From positions 39,044,095-39,108,094 of the forward strand of contig NC_050097.1 in NCBI RefSeq assembly GCF_902167145.1: a DNA stretch of 64,000 nt, given 5' to 3'. This document shows positions 11,501 to 22,608 of the stretch, in pieces. The DNA is from Zea mays. Taxonomy: Eukaryota > Streptophyta > Magnoliopsida > Poales > Poaceae. The position numbers were made by a program, and so were the translations under genes. The notes beneath the pieces are model-generated. The model was given only the letters and a program-made list of their open reading frames with translations. It ran no database searches and was not told the origin of the DNA. Every line of letters begins with the position of its first letter. Within the stretch, counting starts at the first letter, position 1.

Positions 11501-11741
11501 CAGATAGCAAATTATATCCAAGAGACTCTACTAAAAACACATTAGAGATAGAGTGCTCATTTGAGATTGCAATTTTACCTAACCCTTTTACCTTGCCTTG
11601 ATTCCCATCACCGAATATTATTGAATCTTGGGAATCTTTATTCTTGACGTAGGAGGTGAACATCTTCTTCTCCCCCGTCATATGGTTTGTGCATCCGCTG
11701 TCAATAATCCAGCTTGAACCCCCGGATGCATAAACCTGCAA
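8536..11741 (-). pseudogene. pol: Sirevirus S2 pol: protease, integrase, RT, RNase H
   Basis: 1038-codon frame from about 11741 with a native end at 8536-8538 after a one-base frameshift near 8665. Numbering from 11741: protease D14-S-G ([11 protein letters not shown]); GAG-pre-integrase ([10 protein letters not shown]); integrase D210, D273, E309, with exactly 35 residues between the last two; RT with the YVDD box at 752-755 (plus 9477-9488); RNase H ([30 protein letters not shown]) then [10 protein letters not shown] in the shifted frame. Residue 214 region reads HMDLFRP, unusual for this box. Catalytic residues are all present, so only the C-terminus is broken. Pol starts in +1 relative to gag. 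Confidence 0.92.
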
Positions 11742-11748
11742 GGCAAAT

Positions 11749-14136
11749 TTAGGCTTGGGTCTTAGGTACCCAACTCATGTTGGGTCCTGCAAGGTTAGCA
11801 CAAATATCCTTAGGGACCCAAATGCAAGTTTTGTCTCCCTTGCATTTTGCCCCTAATTTTCTAGCTACTATCTTCCTATCCTTTCTACAAATAGCAAAAG
11901 AAGCATTTAAAGCATGATATATTGTAGAAGGTTCATTAACTTTCCTAGTAACATTAACGACATTTCTCCTAGGCATATTATGAATAACATTTCTCCTACC
12001 AACATTTCTATCATGCACATAAGAAGAACTAGAAGCAAACATTGCATGAGAATCAAAGGCATTATATACATTACAACTCCTATAAGCATTTCTAGGTTGT
12101 CTTCTATCATAGTACATAAAGGCATGTTTCTTTTGCACACTACTAGCCATAGGGGCCTTCCCTTTCTCCTTGGCGGAGATGGGAGCCTTATGGCTTGTCA
12201 AGTTCTTGGCTTCCCTCTTGTAGCCAAGTCCATCCTTAATTGAGGGGTGTCTACCAATCGTGTAGGCATCCCTTGCAAATTTTAGCTTGTCAAATTCATT
12301 CTTGCTAGTCTTAAGTTGGGCATTAAGACTAGCTAATTCATCATTTAATTTGGAAATTGAAACTAAATGATCACTACAAGCATCAATGTCAAAATCTTTA
12401 CACCTATTACAAGTTTCAACAATTTCTACACAAGAATTAGATTTACTAGCTACTTCTAGTTTAGCATTTAAATCATCATTAAAACTTTTTAACTTAGCAA
12501 TAGTTTCATGACAAGAAGATAATTCACTAGAGAGCATTTCATTCCTCTTAATTTCTAGAGCTAGAGATTTCTGTGCTTCTACAAATTTATCATGTTCTTC
12601 ATACAACAAATCCTCTTGCTTTTATAAAAGCATATTCTTATCATTCAAGACATCAATTAATTCATTAATTTTGTCTACCTTGGTTCTATCTAATCCCTTG
12701 AATAAGCATGAGTAATCTATCTCATCATCATCACTAGACTCATCCTCACTTGAAGAAGCATAAGTACTAGTATTATGAGTGCTTACTTTCTTCTCCCTTG
12801 CCATGAGGCAAGTGTGACGCTCGTTGGGGAAGAGGGATGACTTGTTGAAGGCGGTGGCGGCGAGTCCTTCATTGTCAGAGTCGGAGGAGGAGCAATCCGA
12901 ATCCCACTCCTTTCCGATATGTGCCTCGCCCTTGGCCTTCTTGTAATGCTTCTTCTTCTCCTTCTTGTTCCCTTGGTCCTGATCACTATCATTGTCGGGA
13001 CAGTTAGCAATAAAATGACCAAGCTTACCGCATTTGAAGCATGAGCGCTTCCCCTTGGCTTTGGTCTTGCTTGGCTGTCCCTTGCGACCTTTAAGCGCCG
13101 TCTTGAAGCGCTTAATGATGAGGGCCATCTCCTCATCATTGAGCCCGGCCGCCTCAACTTGCGCCACCTTGCTTGGTAGCGCCTCCTTGCTCCTTGTTGC
13201 CTTGAGAGCAATGGGCTGAGGCTCATGAATAGGACCGTTCAAAGCGTCGTCCACGTATCTCGCCTCCTTGATCATCATTCGCCCGCTTACGAACTTCCCA
13301 AGAACTTCTTCGGGCGACATCTTGGTGTACCTGGGATTTTCACGAATATTGTTCACCAAATGAGGATCAAGAACGGTAAAGGACCTTAGCATTAGGCGGA
13401 CGACGTCGTGGTCCGTCCATCGCGTGCTCCCGTAGCTCCTTATTTTGTTGATAAGGGTCTTGAGCCGGTTGTATGTTTGGGTTGGCTCCTCGCCCCTTAT
13501 CATTGCGAACCGTCCAAGCTCGCCCTCCACCAACTCCATTTTGGTGAGCAAGGTGACGTCGTTCCCCTCATGAGAGATCTTGAGGGTGTCCCAGATCTGC
13601 TTGGCATTGTCCAAGCCGCTCACCTTGTGATACTCGTTCCTGCACAAAGAGGCTAGCAACACAGTAGTAGCTTGTGCATTTTTATGAATCTGTTCATTAA
13701 TAAACACAGGGCTATCCGAGCTATCAAATTTCATTCCACTTTCCACAATCTCCCAAATGCTTGGATGGAGAGAAAACATGTGAGTACGCATTTTGTGGCT
13801 CCAAAATCCGTAGTCCTCTCCATCAAAGTGAGGGGGCTTGCCAAGTGGAATGGGGAGCAATTGAGCATTTGAGCTATGCGGGATGCGCGAATAATCGAAA
13901 GAAAAGTTTGAGTTAACCGTCTTTCGTCTATCGTAGTCGTCGTCGTCCTTTTGGGAGGAGGAAGATTTGTCGCTGTCGTAGTAGACAATTTCCTTGATGC
14001 GCCTTGTCTTCTTCTTCCTCCCGTCTTTTCTTTTGAGGCCCGAGCCTGAGTCGGTGGGCCTGTCATCATTGGGCTCGTTGACGAAGGTCTCCTTCTCCTT
14101 GTCGTTGATCACCATCCCCTTGCCCTTAGGATCCAT
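11749..14136 (-). pseudogene. gag: Sirevirus S2 gag with one internal stop
   Basis: Starts at ATG 14136 (MDPKGKGMVIND...) just after the PBS and ends at the stop 11749-11751 (WVPKTQA). Order: low-complexity charged N-terminus, gag domain (DYGFWSHKM, VSGLDNAKQIWDTL, WTDHDVVRLM), CCHC knuckle CFKCGKLGHFIANC, acidic SDSDNEG stretch, long coiled coil, and the conserved AKCKGDKTCIWVPK tail. A TAA at 12622-12624 in the coiled coil splits it into 504 and about 290 codons; S1 has glutamate at the same place. About 790 codons in total, typical for Sirevirus gags, which are longer than other copia gags. Confidence 0.92.
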
Positions 14137-14173
14137 CTCTTCGGGCGGTTAGTCCCTTTCTTGAAGAGAACGA

Positions 14174-14184
14174 CTTTGATACCA
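14174..14184 (-). other. Primer-binding site of S2
   Basis: TGGTATCAAAG on the minus strand, two bases inside the 5' LTR; initiator-methionine tRNA type. Confidence 0.8.
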
Positions 14185-14186
14185 AT

Positions 14187-15465
14187 TGTGAGCACCTAGA
14201 GGGGGGGTGAATAGGTGATCCTGTAACACTTCAAAAACTTAAGCCACAAAACTTGGTTACTTGTTAGCACAGTAATTTGCCAAGTGGCTAGAGAAGGATC
14301 TCAACACAACACAATAACCAAGAGATATCAATCACAGAGATGGCACAGTGGTTATCCCGTGGTTCGGCCAAGACCAACGCTTGCCTACTCCACGTTGTGG
14401 CGTCCCAACGGACGAGGGTTGCAATCAACCCCTCTCAAGTGGTCCAAAGACCAACTTGAATACCACGGTGTTGCTTTGCTTCTCTTAATCCCGTTTGCGA
14501 GGAATCTCCACAGCTTGGAGCCTCTCGCCCTTACACAAGATGTTCACGAAGAATCACAGAGCAAGGGAGGGATTAGCAACTCACACACGACACAAAGATC
14601 ACAGCGAATACGCACACGCAAAACCCAGACTTGAGCTCAAGAGACTAGCACACTAGAACGGAGCTCAAATCACTAGAATGTCGAACAAGTGTGCAAGAAT
14701 GAAGTGTGAGTGATCAATGATGCTCAAAGGATGCTTGGTTGTGCTCCTCCATGCGCCTAGGGGTCCCTTTTATAGCCCCAAGGCAGCTAAGAGCCGTTGA
14801 GCACAAATCTGGAAAGCCATTCTTGCCTTCTGTCATCGGGGGCACCGGACAGTCCGGTGCACACCGGACAGTCCGGTGCACACCGGACACTGTCCGGTGC
14901 CTGATTTCCTTCCTTAAATGGCGAAGCCGACCGTTGGCAGACTTGGAGCCGTTGGCGCACCGGACATGTCCGGTGCACACCGGACAGTCCGGTGACATCT
15001 TCTAGCCGTTGGCTCAGCCACGTGTCTTGCGCAGATTGCGCGGCCGACCGTTGGCCCGTCCGACCGTTGGCTCACCGGACAGTCCGGTGCACACCGGACA
15101 GTCCGGTGCACACCGGACAGTCCGGTGAATTTTAGCCGTACGTCGCTGGTGAATTCCCGAGAGCGGCCACTTCGCTCGAGCCAGCCTGGCGCACCGGACA
15201 CTGTCCGGTGCACCACCGGACACTGTCCGGTGCTCCTAGACTCAGCAGATTCTTGGCTGCTCGAGCCAAGACATTTCCAATTGAATTTTTCCTGTTTCCA
15301 GCACTTAGACACAATACATTAGTCCATAAAACAATGTACTAAGTCTGAGAAACATACCTTTATTCTTGATTTGTACTTTGTCCACCTTTTTACACTTAGA
15401 CACTTGTGTTGGACACTAAATCACCAAAACACTTAGAAATGGCCCAAGGGCACATTTCCCTTTCA
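14187..15465 (-). repeat. 5' LTR of Sirevirus S2
   Basis: 1279 bp, plus-strand TGTGAGCACC to TTTCCCTTTCA. Palindrome clusters at about 14843-14900, 14958-14995, 15073-15127 and 15191-15232, with three more monomers than the 3' LTR. Followed by the TSD GAAAC and the resumed Huck-like RT frame. Confidence 0.93.
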
Positions 15466-16452
15466 GAAACCCTGTCATTCCTCGACGCCTATTCAGGTTA
15501 TCACCAAATCAAGATGAAAGAGTCCGACCAGCTCGCGACTTCTTTCATCACACCTTTTGGCATGTATTGTTATACTACTATGCCATTTGGCTTGAGGAAT
15601 GCAGGTGCAACATACCAAAGGTGCATGAACCACGTGTTCGGGGAGCACATCGGCCGAACGGTCGAGGCTTACATCGATGACATCGTTGTCAAGACGAGGA
15701 AAGCCTCCGACCTCCTCTCTGACCTTGAAACGACATTCAAGTGTCTGAGAGCGAAAGGCGTGAAACTCAATCCCGAGAAGTGTGTCTTCAGAGTCCCCCG
15801 AGGCATGCTCTTGGGGTTCATCGTCTCCGAGCGGGGCATAGAGGCCAACCCGGAGAAAATCGCGGCCATCACCAACATGGGGCCTATCAAAGATTTGAAA
15901 GGAGTACAAAGGGTCATGGGATGCCTTGCGGCTCTGAGCCGCTTCATCTCGCGCCTCGGCGAGAAAGGATTACCCTTGTACTGCCTCTTAAGGAAGGCTG
16001 AGCGCTTCACTTGGACCCCCGAGGCCGAGGAAGCCCTCGGAAACTTAAAGGCACTCCTTACTAATGCGCCCATCTTGGTGCCCCCCGCTGCGGGAGAAGC
16101 CATCTTGATCTACGTAGCCGCAACCACTCAGGTGGTCAGCGCCGCGATCGTAGTTGAGAGACGAGAAGAAGGGCATGCACTGCTCGTCCAGAGGCCAGTC
16201 TACTTCATCAGCGAGGTGCTATCTGAGACCAAGATCCGCTACCCACAAATCCAGAAGCTACTGTACGCAGTAATTCTGACGCGGTGAAAATTGCGACACT
16301 ACTTCGAGTCTCATCCGGTGACTGTGGTGTCATCCTTCCCCCTGGGGGAGATTATCCAGTGCCGAGAGGCCTCGGGTAGGATAGCAAAGTGGGTAGTGGA
16401 ACTCATGGGCGAGACAATTTCATTCGCTCCTCGGAAGGCCATAAAATCTTAA
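15466..16452 (+). pseudogene. pol: Huck-like reverse transcriptase and RNase H
   Basis: Continuation of the RT frame: LDAYSGYHQI, FGLRNAGATYQRCMN, the catalytic YIDD at 15670-15681, and GFIVSERGIEANPEKI, then the RNase H connection (FTWTPEAEEAL, ALLVQRPVYFISEVL, IRYPQIQKL). In-frame stops at 16285-16287 (TGA) and 16450-16452 (TAA) break the polyprotein. Family members normally read through as one long ORF. The first about 60 bases upstream of 15466 that are open in the same frame belong to the S2 LTR, not to this gene. Confidence 0.92.
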
Positions 16453-18400
16453 GCCTTGGCGGACTTCCTGGCTGAATGGGTCGACACCCAATTGCCAACA
16501 GCTCTGAACCAGGCCGAACTTTGGACCATGTACTTCGACGGGTCGCTTATGAAAACCGGAGCAGGCGCTGGCCTGCTCTTCATTTCACCCCTCGGAAAGC
16601 ATCTTCGCTACGTGATTTGCCTCCATTTTCCAGCATCAAACAACGTGGCCGAGTACGAGGCTTTGGTTAACGGGCTGCGCATCACCGTCGAGCTAGGGGT
16701 TCGGCGCCTCGACGCTTGTGGCGACTCACAGCTTGTCATTGACCAAGTCATGAAAAACTCCCACGGCCGTGACCGGAAGATGGAGGCCTACTGCGACGAA
16801 GTTCGGCGCCTGGAAGACAAGTTCTATGGGCTGGAGCTCAACCATATCGCTCGACGGTACAACGAGACTGCGGATGAGCTGGCGAAAATAGCCTCGGGGT
16901 GGACGATGGTTCCCCCGAACGTCTTCTCCAGAGACATACATCAACCCTCCGTCAAGATCGACGACACGCCCGAGCCCGAGGAGGCCTCGGCCCAGCCCGA
17001 GGTACCCTCTGCCGCCGAGGGTGAGGCCCTGCGCGTCGAGGGAGAGTGGAATGGGGTCACACCAAACCCGAACTGGCAGGCCCCGTACCTGGAATATCTC
17101 CTCCATGGAGAGCTGCCCCTCGACAAGGCCGAAGCTCGGCGACTGGCGCGGCGCGCCAAGTCATTCGTCTTACTGGGTGATGAAAAGGAGCTCTACCACT
17201 GCAGCCCCTCAGGCATTCTCCAACGATGCATATCCGTCGCCGAAGGACAAGAGCTGTTGCAAGAGATACACTCAGAGGCTTGCGGTCACCAGGCAGCACC
17301 TCGAGCCCTCGTGGGGAACGCCTTCTGACAAGGTTTCTACTAGCCGACCACGGTGGCCGACGCCACTAGGATTGTACGCTCCTGCCAAGGGTGTCAATTC
17401 TACGCAAGACAGACGCACCTGCCCGCTCAGGCCCTGCAGACAATACCCATCACCTGGCCATTTGCCGTGTGGGGTCTGGACCTCGTCGGTCCCTTGCAGA
17501 AGGCACCCGGGGGCTTCTCGCACCTGATGGTCGCCATCGACAAATTCTCCAAGTGGATCGAGGTCCGACCCTTAACCAGTATCAGGTCCGAGCAGGCAGT
17601 GGCGTTCTTCACAAACATCATCCATCGCTTTGGGGTCCCGAACTCCATCATCACCGACAATGGCACACAGTTCACTGGGAAGAAGTTCCTGGACTTCTGC
17701 GAGGACCACCACATCCGTGTGGACTGGGCCGCCGTAGCTCACCCCATGACGAATGGGCAGGTGGAGCGTGCCAATGGTATGATCTTGTAGGGACTAAAAC
17801 CAAGGATCTACAACGACCTCAACAAGTTTGGCAAGCGGTGGATGAAAGAGCTACCCTCGGTGGTCTGGAGTCTGAGGACGACGCCGAGCCAGTCCACGGG
17901 TTTTTCGCCGTTCTTTCTAGTCTATGGGGCCGAGGTCGTCCTACCCACGGATTTAGATACGGTTCCCCGAGGACAAAGGCGTATGACGACCGAGACAACT
18001 AGACCAGCCGAGAAGATTCATTGGACCAGCTGGAAGAGGCTCGGGATGTGGCCTTACTACACTCGACGTGGTATCAGTAGTCTCTGCGACGCTACCACGC
18101 CCGAAGGGTTCGGCCCCGAGGCTTCCAGTTGGGAAACCTGGTACTTCGGCTACGACAAGACGCCCGAGGGCGCCACAAGCTTACTCCTCCCTGGGAAGGG
18201 CTGTTCATCATCGCCAAGATTTTGAAGCCCGGAACATACAAGCTGGCCAACGATCAAGGCGAGGTCTACAGCAACGCTTGGAATGGTTGTTCATCATCGC
18301 CAAGATTTTGAAGCCTTGAACATACAAGCTGGCCAACGATCAAGGCGAGGTCTACAACAACGCTTGGAATATCCAACAGCTACGTCGCTTCTACCCTTAA
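16453..18400 (+). pseudogene. pol: Huck-like second RNase H and integrase
   Basis: After the TAA the frame continues with an archaeal-type RNase H (MYFDGSLMKTGAGAG, SNNVAEYEAL, GDSQLVIDQV), diagnostic for the Tat lineage. The integrase zinc region (HSEACGH..., CQGCQFYARQTHLP) contains a TGA (17326-17328) and a TAG (17341-17343). The core has D at 17479, D at 17656 and E at 17764, i.e. D-x58-D-x35-E, then a TAG at 17788. The C-terminus is frameshifted and carries an 86-bp tandem duplication, ending RRFYP then TAA at 18398-18400. At least five inactivating changes are visible. Confidence 0.9.
18202..18373 (+). repeat. 86-bp tandem duplication in the Huck-like integrase tail
   Basis: The block starting TGTTCATCATCGCCAAGATT at 18202 is repeated at 18288 with only a few differences. 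86 is not a multiple of three, so it shifts the frame of the last part of the integrase. Likely replication slippage after insertion. Confidence 0.85.
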
Positions 18401-18588
18401 GATGTTTCAAGTCGTTCATATACCTCGTTTTCTTTACATACGTAAATAAAGTCTAACCGTCAAGGAAGGATCAGCCTTGCCTCGGCAAAGCCCGACCCTC
18501 CCTCAGGGGCTAGAAGGGGGGAACCCCTCTGCGTTAAAATTTTCCTCAGAAAAGTTTTCTACCAAAGGAAAAGTTTTCTACCAAAATG
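18401..18588 (+). other. Start of the Huck-like 3' non-coding internal region
   Basis: Stretch between the integrase stop and the 200-bp repeats. No gene seen. It contains CCCTCCCTCAGGGGCTAGAAG, a short GC-rich imperfect hairpin. Confidence 0.4.
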
Positions 18589-19165
18589 ACTTTCGACTAT
18601 ATCGATAACGGAACCCTGAAAACGACGAGAGGGACCTTGAGCGGCAAGGTCGACCGAGCCGAGTGACTCCTACGCCTCCGGGATACGGATACCTCACTCA
18701 TCACCTTCCGCGAAAAGTAAGTCACGCTCGGATAAGCGGTTCTGCTATCGAACAAGTCCTAAACGCTCGGGTAGAAAACGACTTTCGTGCTTTTGACTAT
18801 ATCGATAGCAGGGTCCTAAAAACGACGAGAGTACACGTAAGCGGTAAGGCCGACCGAGCCGAGGGACTCCTACGCCTCTGGGATATGGATACCTCACTCA
18901 TCACCTTCCGTGAAAAGTAACTCACGCTCGGATAAGCGATCCTGCTACCGAACAAGTCCTAACGCTCGAGTAGAAAACGACTTTCGTGCCTTCTCGACTA
19001 TATCGATAACAAAATCCTGCAAACGAGTGAGAGTGCACGTAAGCGGCAAGGCCGACCGAGCCAAGGGACTCCTATGCCTCCGGGATACGGATACCTCACT
19101 CATCACCTTCCGCGAAAAGTAACTCTCGCTCGGATAAGTGATTCTGCTACCGACGAACAAGTCCT
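18589..19165 (+). repeat. About 200-bp tandem repeat, three units
   Basis: Marker GACTCCTACGCCTCCGGGATA occurs at 18665, 18865 and 19067 (spacing 200 and 202 bp); each unit also has GACTATATCGATA, GGCCGACCGAGCC and CACCTTCCGCGAAAAGTAA. A degenerate fourth unit lies apart at about 19707-19870. Non-coding; short ORFs crossing it are frame accidents. Confidence 0.9.
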
Positions 19166-19289
19166 GATACTCAAAACCAGAGGAAAGAAAACACAGCTTT
19201 ATAACGCGACAATAAGATGTTTAGGCCTCAGCGGCCGCAAAAAACATACGCATACTACAAAAAAACTGTTCCTCCAGGTTCAGACATAG

Positions 19290-19712
19290 GTAGGGGGAGC
19301 AACGGCACCCTTGGCGACGTTTCCACCCTCGGCAGAACCTGGCCCAGCCTCAGACGTTGACACGGGCGAAAGGATCTCCACCTCGAAGGAGGACGCCAGC
19401 ACCGTGCTTGGGCCCTCACGGCCAGGCTCTCCGCAAGGGCCCCGGCCCGAGTGGACGCCTCGGCTGGCTGCTCCGTCGCCTCAGCCAGCTGTCCCCCGAG
19501 GACCTCAGCCCGGCTCATGGCCTCGGCAGCGTGACTCCGGGGTTGGTCCCACTCGCGGATGGCCTGGCCAAGCTGCAGTCGTCGCTGCTACACCTCCTCG
19601 GCCTGGGAAGCCACATGCTCCCGGGCTGACGAAGCCTCTTTTCGAGCCAACTCCGCCTCTGTCCACGCCGACACCGCTGCCTCCAGCTTCAGCTCATCGC
19701 AGAGCGGCCGAA
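19290..19712 (-). pseudogene. Antisense coiled-coil ORF remnant in the Huck-like element
   Basis: Read on the minus strand, 19712 down to about 19290 gives an alanine/glutamate-rich heptad-like protein: LKLEAAVSAWTEAELARKEA, SSAREHVASQAEEV, one stop, then LQLGQAIREWDQ, AAEAMSRAEVLGGQLAEATE, ALAESLAVRAQ. This composition matches the C-terminal coiled coil seen in antisense accessory ORFs of grass gypsy elements such as the one at 51.5-54.8 kb. It is flanked by copies of the 200-bp repeat, so the gene is fragmentary. Upstream parts, expected at higher coordinates, could not be recognised with confidence; minus frames at 20103-20868 are long but GC-driven. Confidence 0.55.
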
Positions 19713-19870
19713 GGTCCTAAAACTGTGCGAGAGAAGCCTTAAGCGGCAAGGCCGACCGAGCCGAGAGACTCCTACGCCTCTGGGATACGGATACCTCACT
19801 CGTCACCTTCCGCGCAAGGCAACTCACGCTCGGTTAAGTGGTTTCGCTAACCGACAGGCAAGTCCTAGCG
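19707..19870 (+). repeat. Degenerate fourth unit of the 200-bp repeat
   Basis: Carries GGCCGACCGAGCCGAGAGAC and GGATACGGATACCTCACTCG at 19751-19810, matching the units at 18.6-19.2 kb, but lies 700 bp after the third unit and is incomplete. Confidence 0.75.
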
Positions 19871-22608
19871 CTCGAAATGAGGAAGAAACACGGCTTCACG
19901 CTCAAATACCCAAATGTTCAAGCCTCGGCAGCCACAATGAACAAACACCCATACTCAGGGTACCATTACAAACGGGACTCCGGTTCCACTCCCGCGGGTA
20001 TGAACAACCTCCACACCAGAGGGCCTGCGGGACAACAAACTCCAGGTGGCTCGCCGACGACCACTGCACCATCAGCGCAACAACGACCTCCGTCTCGGGT
20101 GGCTAGACAGCAGCAGCGATGGCCTCAGGGCAAACGCTACTTCCGAAGGGCCCTCGTTCACGTCCCCTCACAGGGGACGAGAACCAGCCATTAAAACCAA
20201 AGAGCCGGAGGCCCCGAGCGCAGGTGGCACTAACGGTCTCGTCGGCGGAAGCAACCACCGCTGCGGTGGGAAGCCTCTCCAGCGGTAGCCACCGCTTTAG
20301 CACCGGCGACAGCAGCCACCTGCGCATGGCGTGCCCGTCGCCCAGATGGAGGACGAACAGCTGCACCCTGGCCAGGCAGCAGCAGTTTGCCTTCCCCCGC
20401 ATGGCTGGAGGACGCATCCTCCGCAGAGCTGGAGGATGCCCTTCTCCCCTGAATGCCGGAGGAAGAAGCGGCTCGCCAGCCCACACGGAGGCAGGCCCCA
20501 ACTCGGTGCGCCCTCCTCCCCAGCCCGGATGATGAACATCCTTGAAGCTGAGGGCGGGGCAGAGGCCGCAGCCCAGCTTGCTTCTCCCCACCACAAGGCT
20601 GGTGATCATCCCTACGGATGACCATTGGTGAGGGACTGCAGCCGGGCTGCGTGATGAAAATCCTTGAAGCCGAGCAATGACTGAAGAGCGCCAACCCCCG
20701 CGAGGTCGCGCTCCTCCAATAGCAGCAAGACGAAGGCAACACGGGTGCACCCCATCCGGGGGCTCGGAAGGTGGAAGGGCGCAATGCATGAGGGGAGTGC
20801 GGAGGCATGTCTACTGCTCGAGGGATCAATCCCTTTTTAAAGGCGGCTCTCCCCACTCGCATCCTCAAGCGTCACGGGCAAAGTCTCCACCGACGTGCTC
20901 CAGGGTCCTCCCCCTACGACACGGGGGCTGGGTCCCACATGTCATGCGGGCTGACCCGAAACGCGAAGAAGCCAAACCGCTGCACGCGAAGCAGGTAACC
21001 GCCCCGCGGTTATAAGCGTTCCCCCATCCTCGCCGAAACCAGCGGGCGAAAGGGCGGACCGCCATGCAGGAGGCATGCAACCGCACCACGGTTGTGCACC
21101 CTTTCGACTTCATCGCATCCGGTGGGTCAGCGTGAAGGTCTGGGCCCGCATGTCATGCAACCGGCGCAACGGTTACTGGGTGCAAAGAAATCGCACCGCC
21201 ACTCGCGCCAATGCCGCGTCTTCTCGACTGCGGAACCAGTGCCGCGACTCGAGGCAGCCCTGCGCGTGACCCAACAGCGCCAATTGAGTGCAACGATCAC
21301 GGGTCAGTCAGCCGCGGGAGGAGGTGTGACGGTTGATATGGCCAAAAGTGGGCCAGCAGTAATTGCAGCAACAGACGAGCGGAAGCAGCAGTCAAATCGC
21401 CTGCAGGCTCGCGTCCCCTCCTGAAGCGGCAGGAGAGCCCTCTCCCACGGCATGAAGACGACGCGCCCGTGTTCCATTCCTCGAACGGCTCGCGCACGCA
21501 GACGCCCCACGAATCGCCCGTCCCGTCGCATTAACTCCTCGTCAGGGCAAGCGATACCTTTGGCAGGCGAAGCGGGCGTCGTTTCACCTCCACCATGATG
21601 ACCGCGTCAAAAAAGGTGTGCCACACTATTTAAATTCATATCATTTTCCTCTTCCTCTTTCTCTCTCTTGCTACAGGGATCGGGAAAGGGGATATTTCGA
21701 AAAGGATCCTTCTCAGCGAAGGAAATGGGTCCCCGAGCCCTCCTACTGATCAGGGGTTCAAAGGCTGGCCCCTCGGAAGGGTTCGACAGCTGCCCCAGAG
21801 CACTCGGGCTCTGAGCCCATTACTGATGAGGGGTTAGAAGGCTGGCCCCTCGGAAGGGTTCGACAGCCGCCCCAGAGCACACAGAGTGAGGGATGACTCT
21901 AGGTACGTCCGTTACATGGCCAAGGCTCGGGCTACACTCCCGAGGTACCCTAGGACATTTCCGAGACCAGTAGGAGCGATTTTGTAATGGAATCCCACCA
22001 GAGGGAGGCATCGAGCCCTCAGACCCTATCGAATGGGTCCGGGTCCGGCAAATCACCTGCAGGTACTTTTGGAGCGCGCCTCTGGGCCACTAGCCAACCC
22101 TTATCGAACAGGGCTCGGGCGTCCACTCGGATCACCCGTTAGCAACTCACCGGAAACACCATGTTCGGCGCCCTCCGAGGGCAACATGGCGCTCCCCCCC
22201 TTCCTCCTTGCGGAAAGGCGACGAAGGGGCGTATAACAAAAGTCGAGATGGTCCTTGATCGTCCTCTCGCTCCGTGCAGAGGCTCGGGGGCTGCTCTCGC
22301 ACCAGGCTATGGCCAAACTGCTGACAGCGTCAACAAACCAGCTCAGAAACTCGGAACCTGACCATGCACCCGGGCTACAGCCAGGCCGCATGAGGGAACA
22401 ACCAGGCCGGCCGAGGCATCACGAAAAGCATTAAGACCTTAGAGGAGTCAAACCACTCCTCCGAGGCCTCGGGGGCTACACCCGGCGGATGCGCTCGCGC
22501 GCACCCACCGGAACAAAATATAACCGAGAAAGGCCGGTCCCCTCACAAAAAAATGCGGCAAAGCCTCCAAGCGAGTACCAACACTCCCTTCGAGGCTCGA
22601 GGGCTACT
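19871..22608 (+). other. Huck-like 3' internal non-coding region up to the LTR
   Basis: 2.7 kb of GC-rich sequence with no recognisable domain on either strand. Several frames stay open for 100-230 codons on both strands, typical of GC-rich DNA with few stops. A TATTTAAATT motif followed by a pyrimidine tract is at 21629-21665. Repeated phrases such as AGGGGTT(C/A)(A/G)AAGGCTGGCCCCTCGG occur at about 21752 and 21830. The sequence just before the LTR, GGCTCGAGGGCTAC, is the likely PPT. Confidence 0.5.

Larger units (their letters stand above)
6530..15465 (-). mobile_element. Sirevirus S2 (Opie/Ji-type Ty1/copia), complete but disabled
   Basis: 8936-bp element with both LTRs (3' LTR 6530-7747; 5' LTR 14187-15465), PBS at 14174-14184, gag, pol, and PPT next to 7747. 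Perfect TSD GAAAC (6525-6529 and 15466-15470) in the Huck-like RT. Defects: a stop in gag at 12622-12624 and a one-base frameshift near the pol C-terminus (about 8665). The LTRs are close in sequence but differ by 61 bp, nearly all of it palindrome copy number, which suggests a fairly recent insertion. Confidence 0.94.

Noticed and set aside
14841..15233. Regular palindromic repeats that could be taken for a CRISPR-like array
   Set aside because: They lie in LTRs of a plant Sirevirus, have 2-3-bp or irregular spacers, and occur in every related LTR.
19311..21540. Many ORFs of 60-230 codons on both strands of the Huck-like 3' region
   Set aside because: GC-rich sequence with few stops; frames overlap on both strands and, apart from the coiled-coil segment at 19290-19712, show no family motif.
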